Under the pieces are notes generated by a model. The model worked only from the letters and a program-made list of their open reading frames with translations. It did not search any database and was not told the origin of the DNA. A stretch of DNA of 8,301 nucleotides. It comes from Candidatus Peribacterales bacterium (GTDB taxonomy: Bacteria > Patescibacteriota > Gracilibacteria > Peribacterales > Peribacteraceae). The translations under genes were made by a program, and so were the position numbers. Positions 5,757 through 8,301 of the stretch are shown here, piece after piece. Position 1 is the first letter of the stretch. Every line of letters begins with the position of its first letter. The DNA is taken from assembly GCA_021731345.1 (NCBI GenBank), contig JAKFXO010000053.1, forward strand, positions 1-8,301, given 5' to 3'.

Positions 5757-6353
5757 CTAGGCAGCCTGGGGAGATTCTGGATGGAAGCGTCTAGTAGCCT
5801 CTAGGATGGCAGCTTGCATTTCAATAATGATGGCGATGCGTTCCAAGACCATCTCTCTTTGTGTTGGCAAAAACTTTGCATCGAGACCTTCGGAAAAAGA
5901 GGGAAACTCTGCATTCATAACCTCAAGCGCAGTCTTCTCTCTCTTGTGACAATTTGCCCAAAAATGAAGGAGTTTTCGACGAGCGGTATCGACATCCCAG
6001 AGCGTACGGTGTGTACGATTTAATCGAGATGAAAGCGCAAAAAAATATTGCTCAGAGACTGCACCTATTGATCGAAGCTCGCGCAAGCAATCTTCCAAAA
6101 CTCCTTCAGGAAGGATGTCAGGTGACTGATCAGTATTAGGGTGAGGGCAACCGAGTGAAAATCTTTTACATAAAACTGACTGCTCTCCGAAAGCCTCTCT
6201 GTCATGGTGACCTGCTGGGGAATTTCCTGGGCACTGATGAGCTTCAGGAGATTGACGAATTGAATTCAGGGTAGTTGCGACTCTAAGAAGTCGCTGCTGT
6301 GCATTCCTGTCCACACACTCCGATGGTGCCGATGACAAATAGTTGCTTTGCAT
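5757..6353 (-). CDS. Hypothetical protein, 198 residues
   Basis: I do not recognise a family. The product looks soluble, with no signal peptide or membrane segment. The C-terminal half (about 85-190) looks alpha-helical and charged, with a basic stretch at about 108-138 containing Trp119 and Trp132. Six Cys occur (13, 41, 62, 69, 89, 135) without a clear metal-binding spacing. The frame stays open upstream to an ATG at 6473, but those 40 codons run through AT-rich palindromic DNA and read as low-complexity LNINLYVININF, so the ATG at 6353, 4 nt behind a -10-like TATAAA, is preferred. Codon use differs from its neighbours: many AGA/CGA arginine codons and A- or T-ending codons. It could be a fast-evolving lineage-specific gene or a recent arrival. 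No Shine-Dalgarno sequence is visible. That it is a true gene rests mainly on 199 open codons. Confidence 0.6.
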   Translation of the reverse strand: MQSNYLSSAPSECVDRNAQQRLLRVATTLNSIRQSPEAHQCPGNSPAGHHDREAFGEQSVLCKRFSLGCPHPNTDQSPDILPEGVLEDCLRELRSIGAVSEQYFFALSSRLNRTHRTLWDVDTARRKLLHFWANCHKREKTALEVMNAEFPSFSEGLDAKFLPTQREMVLERIAIIIEMQAAILEATRRFHPESPQAA

Positions 6354-6357
6354 GAAG

Positions 6358-6392
6358 TTTATATTTATAACATATAAATTTATATTAAGCAA
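6358..6392 (-). promoter_or_regulatory. Possible promoter of the hypothetical gene in AT-rich palindromic DNA
   Basis: On the minus strand TTGCTT (6387-6392) and TATAAA (6364-6369) are spaced by 17 bp; a second TATAAA follows at 6358-6363. The expected start falls only a few nt before the ATG at 6353. The same stretch holds ATATAAATTTATAT (6372-6385), a perfect 14-bp palindrome, and a 7-bp hairpin ATTTATA-ACA-TATAAAT (6363-6379). A repressor could bind such a palindrome between -35 and -10, but this is conjecture. Confidence 0.45.
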
Positions 6393-6396
6393 GTAT

Positions 6397-6408
6397 CGTC
6401 GCGCGACG
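6397..6408. repeat. GC-rich 12-bp palindrome
   Basis: CGTCGCGCGACG is a perfect palindrome located 5 bp upstream of the presumed -35 of the hypothetical gene. It may be an operator half of the same regulatory region or chance; nothing else in the window repeats it. Confidence 0.35.
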
Positions 6409-6489
6409 CCAAAAGCCGCAAAATCTCTGATTGAAATGAATAGGCCAAAGCCCGTCTGCTCTTGCGTGATCAAAGTGAGATGGCACTGA

Positions 6490-7347
6490 TTACTTCTGCT
6501 CGCTTGAGCGTGCTATCCCAGAGAGAAATACTCCTCGATGCCTTCCGGCCATCGTCGGGAGTAATGCAGCCACTCGGTAACAGAGTAATTTCCACCCCTT
6601 CGGCACCCGATCAAACTCTGGAACTTTTTTCTGAATCTCGACTGCACTCTGGCCAAGAGTCTCCATTCGCTTGAGAGAATCCTCCAGCGTGATGCGATGG
6701 TGATGCAGGGCCTTTGCACGCGGTTCGTAATACAGGTGTACACCAGAGTTTTTGAGCCTCATCCCCCACTCAACGTCCTCCCAGCCATAGAGGTGTACAT
6801 CTGTGCGAAACAGATTTTTCTTGGCTTCAGACAGCGGAAGACTGATGTGACTGGTGTAGGTGTACCGATGCTGAAGATTCTCTGGAATGAGCGTGTGAGA
6901 ATATTCAGAAATTTGCGGGTATCCGAACTGCCACCCAGACGTTTCGAGCCACATCATGACAGGCGTAATTCCGACTGACGGATCCCACGTTGTAAATCCG
7001 AGAACAGCAACCGGAGTCGTGACTGATTCATGTACCGTGAGGTGGAGTTCACATGCATCTGGCTCAAGGAAGATGTCATCACCAATGAACAAGACAACGG
7101 GAGCAGTCGCATGTTTGATTCCCTCATTTCGTGCGGTGCCCTGCTGACTCTTTGGTACCTCCAGAAACTTCACGGGAATACGCCAAGTCGACTTCTCGAA
7201 AAGTGCAGCTGTCTTGTCGTCGTGACCATCAGAAACAATGATGATTTCGAGGTCTTGTGCGACTGTCTGACGCTCCAAACGACAAAGACACTCCGCAAGG
7301 ATCTCGCTTCGACGATACGTAGGAATGATGACGGAAAGTCGTGGCAT
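6490..7347 (-). CDS. Glycosyltransferase family 2 protein
   Basis: This 285-residue protein has the GT-A fold signature of family 2. The start SVIIPTYRR (5-13) and the nucleotide-binding Asp40 (VSDGHDD, 38-44) lead to GDDI (89-92), standing for the metal-binding DXD motif. The acceptor-side motif YGWEDVEWGMRL (187-198) carries the usual Glu-Asp catalytic base. No membrane segments are evident, so it likely works at the cytoplasmic face, adding a sugar from a nucleotide donor to a lipid-linked or protein-linked glycan; donor and acceptor cannot be assigned. The start at 7347 begins MPRLSVIIPT, directly at the first beta strand as usual for the family. It is divergent from tsaB over 33 bp. The downstream unknown gene on the same strand is 136 bp away with no clear terminator between them. 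Confidence 0.9.
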   Translation of the reverse strand: MPRLSVIIPTYRRSEILAECLCRLERQTVAQDLEIIIVSDGHDDKTAALFEKSTWRIPVKFLEVPKSQQGTARNEGIKHATAPVVLFIGDDIFLEPDACELHLTVHESVTTPVAVLGFTTWDPSVGITPVMMWLETSGWQFGYPQISEYSHTLIPENLQHRYTYTSHISLPLSEAKKNLFRTDVHLYGWEDVEWGMRLKNSGVHLYYEPRAKALHHHRITLEDSLKRMETLGQSAVEIQKKVPEFDRVPKGWKLLCYRVAALLPTMAGRHRGVFLSGIARSSEQK

Positions 7348-7354
7348 AGAGGTG

Positions 7355-7361
7355 TACTATC
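7355..7361. promoter_or_regulatory. Possible overlapping divergent -10 elements
   Basis: The 33-bp gap between the divergent glycosyltransferase and tsaB genes holds TACTATC. Read on the plus strand TACTAT resembles a -10 for tsaB, with a predicted leader of about 13 nt. Read on the minus strand GATAGT lies 8 nt before the glycosyltransferase ATG, the same spacing as the leaderless start at 718. Each matches the consensus at four of six positions only. Confidence 0.35.
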
Positions 7362-7380
7362 AGCACCAGTGTACAACCAG

Positions 7381-7974
7381 ATGGACACCCTCTTCCTCGA
7401 TTTTTGCAGCCACAAGAAACTTCTCGCCCTCGTGCGGGACGGCACAACCGTGGCCGAACGTGAGTTACAAGACCACACAGACGAGGCATCCGTGATGCCA
7501 GCAATCGAAGAGCTCGTGACAAAGGCCGGTCGTACACTCACCGACATCAACCGCGTTGCCGCAGTGACGGGGCCAGGTGGATTCATGAGTCAGCGTGTGG
7601 GGCTTGCGGTCGCAAATGCGCTCGCGTGGAGCCTGAAGGTTCCGATCGGAGGCGTACACCTGTCGGAGGTGTACGGCGCTCGCATCTCCGGTGACGCTCT
7701 GTGGATTCACTCCACGAAGAAGCAGCTGCTGTTTGTGCGCGGACTTGGGAAATTCGCAAAGACATGGCCAGAGCCGATCACGATCACGCTCGACGAGCTG
7801 AGCGCCGTGAAGAAAAGCGCGTACGTCGGTGAAGTCCTGCCTGAGCAAGCTGCGGTCCTCCAGATCAAGCCACTAGCGACGATGAACGACATTGCTGCCG
7901 TGCTACCAAGCATCATCGATAATCTTGCGTACGACATGAAGCCTCTGATTCCGTGGTACGGCCGAGGAGCATAG
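7381..7974 (+). CDS. tsaB: tRNA threonylcarbamoyladenosine biosynthesis protein TsaB
   Basis: TsaB is the partner of TsaD and TsaE in making t6A at position 37 of ANN-decoding tRNAs; it scaffolds the complex and is usually not catalytic. The 197-residue product shows the ASKHA-like N-terminus LFLDFCS (4-10, Asp7 retained), ERELQDHTDEASVMPAIEEL (26-45), matching the usual His-Ser-Glu-containing region, and the family block TGPGGFMSQRVGLAVANALA (63-82), where GPGSFTGLRIG is typical. The C-terminus PLIPWYGRGA resembles the usual P-x-Y-x-R ending. It is slightly shorter than the usual 210-230 residues. The frame is open upstream to 7030, but that part lies opposite the glycosyltransferase gene and does not look like TsaB, so ATG 7381 is chosen. 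No Shine-Dalgarno sequence precedes it. TsaD and TsaE are not in the window. Confidence 0.88.
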   Translation: MDTLFLDFCSHKKLLALVRDGTTVAERELQDHTDEASVMPAIEELVTKAGRTLTDINRVAAVTGPGGFMSQRVGLAVANALAWSLKVPIGGVHLSEVYGARISGDALWIHSTKKQLLFVRGLGKFAKTWPEPITITLDELSAVKKSAYVGEVLPEQAAVLQIKPLATMNDIAAVLPSIIDNLAYDMKPLIPWYGRGA

Positions 7975-7979
7975 GCAGG

Positions 7980-7985
7980 TATACT
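7980..7985 (+). promoter_or_regulatory. -10 box giving a leaderless methyltransferase mRNA
   Basis: TATACT sits in the 18-bp gap between the tsaB stop and the ATG at 7993, 7 nt before that ATG. No Shine-Dalgarno sequence is present. The arrangement copies that at 704-718. Confidence 0.5.
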
Positions 7986-7992
7986 TGTCTTC

Positions 7993-8301
7993 ATGCATCG
8001 TTTTTTCCCAACGATCATCGCGCCGATCCTCGACAAGATTGACCCGAAAACGGTGATCGAAATTGGGTGTGCCGACGGAGCTCACACTCGTCTGCTTTTG
8101 GACGACTGCAACAAAAGAAAGGCGGTGCTTCATGTCGTTGATCCTGAGCCGACACTTGATACCGATGACCTCGCGAAAAAAAATCCGGACTCGTTCGTGT
8201 TTCATCGGATGATGAGTATCGAAGCGCTGCCCACACTTCCCAAAGCTGACGTCGTACTTATCGACGGTGACCATAACTACTACACAGTCAGCCACGAACT
8301 G
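7993..8301 (+). CDS. Class I SAM-dependent methyltransferase, N-terminal part
   Basis: The open frame runs off the right edge; 103 residues are visible. VIEIGCADGAHT (22-33) is the glycine-rich SAM-binding motif I after the first beta strand. VVDPEP (48-53) carries the acidic residue expected at the end of strand 2. ADVVLIDGDHNYYTVSHEL (85-103) matches strand 4 of the Methyltransf_24-like group, where IDGDH is characteristic. Members of this group often act on sugars or other small molecules and are common in glycan clusters, but the substrate cannot be read here. It follows tsaB by 18 bp, either co-transcribed or from its own TATACT promoter. Confidence 0.8.
   Translation, partial: MHRFFPTIIAPILDKIDPKTVIEIGCADGAHTRLLLDDCNKRKAVLHVVDPEPTLDTDDLAKKNPDSFVFHRMMSIEALPTLPKADVVLIDGDHNYYTVSHEL

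Noticed and set aside
6354..6473. 40-residue extension of the hypothetical protein from ATG 6473.
   Set aside because: It runs through AT-only palindromic DNA that looks regulatory and encodes low-complexity residues.
7030..7380. Upstream extension of the tsaB frame to an ATG at 7030.
   Set aside because: The added 117 residues are antisense to the N-terminal half of the glycosyltransferase and do not resemble TsaB, whose normal N-terminus begins at 7381.
6720..7680. Recurring GGTGTAC/GTACACC words, considered as a dispersed operator.
   Set aside because: Most fall inside coding frames (for example VHLY codons in the glycosyltransferase) with no regular spacing.

Overview
The window is a gene-dense bacterial chromosome segment of roughly 50% GC. 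It carries one tRNA gene, the RNase P RNA, five protein genes with recognisable families, one unrecognised protein gene, and one gene cut by the right edge. Short genes, very small intergenic gaps, two start codons that sit directly behind a -10 box without a ribosome binding site, a NusA lacking the C-terminal acidic repeats, and a DEDDh exonuclease fused to a worn-down DinG-like helicase together suggest a reduced-genome lineage of the candidate phyla radiation (Patescibacteria, perhaps Peregrinibacteria or Peribacteria). That placement is inference from style only. The coding frames use TAA and TAG as stops and read normally with the standard bacterial code.

Layout from left to right: tRNA-Thr(UGU) on the minus strand with encoded CCA (67-142); a tRNA-sized degenerate copy of it (162-235, minus) containing a small GA-rich hairpin; a divergent promoter region; rnpB (316-672, plus) with an extended -10 promoter and its own terminator (676-700); a polyprenyl-phosphate sugar-phosphate transferase (718-2109, plus), apparently leaderless. 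This gene meets a DinG-like exonuclease gene (2110-4341, minus) tail to tail with zero bases between the stop codons, inside an inverted repeat. Upstream of the exonuclease on the same strand are a terminator, nusA (4404-5603), an unknown gene (5757-6353) flanked by AT-rich palindromic DNA, and a family 2 glycosyltransferase (6490-7347). Divergent from the last across 33 bp are tsaB (7381-7974, plus) and the start of a class I methyltransferase (7993 to the edge).

Functional threads: tRNA maturation (RNase P RNA for 5' ends; TsaB for t6A37, a modification for which the tRNA-Thr in this window has the expected U36-A37 context), transcription elongation/termination (NusA), nucleic-acid trimming (DinG-like exonuclease), and surface glycan synthesis (initiating phosphoglycosyltransferase, GT2, perhaps the methyltransferase). 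The glycan genes are scattered among housekeeping genes rather than forming a locus. I see no CRISPR array, insertion sequence, prophage or convincing new multi-gene system. The items most worth a second look are the helicase decay in the DinG-like protein, the unknown gene with unusual codon use and AT-rich flanks, the repeated leaderless promoter layout, and the degenerate tRNA copy. No gene-free stretch exceeds 300 bases.
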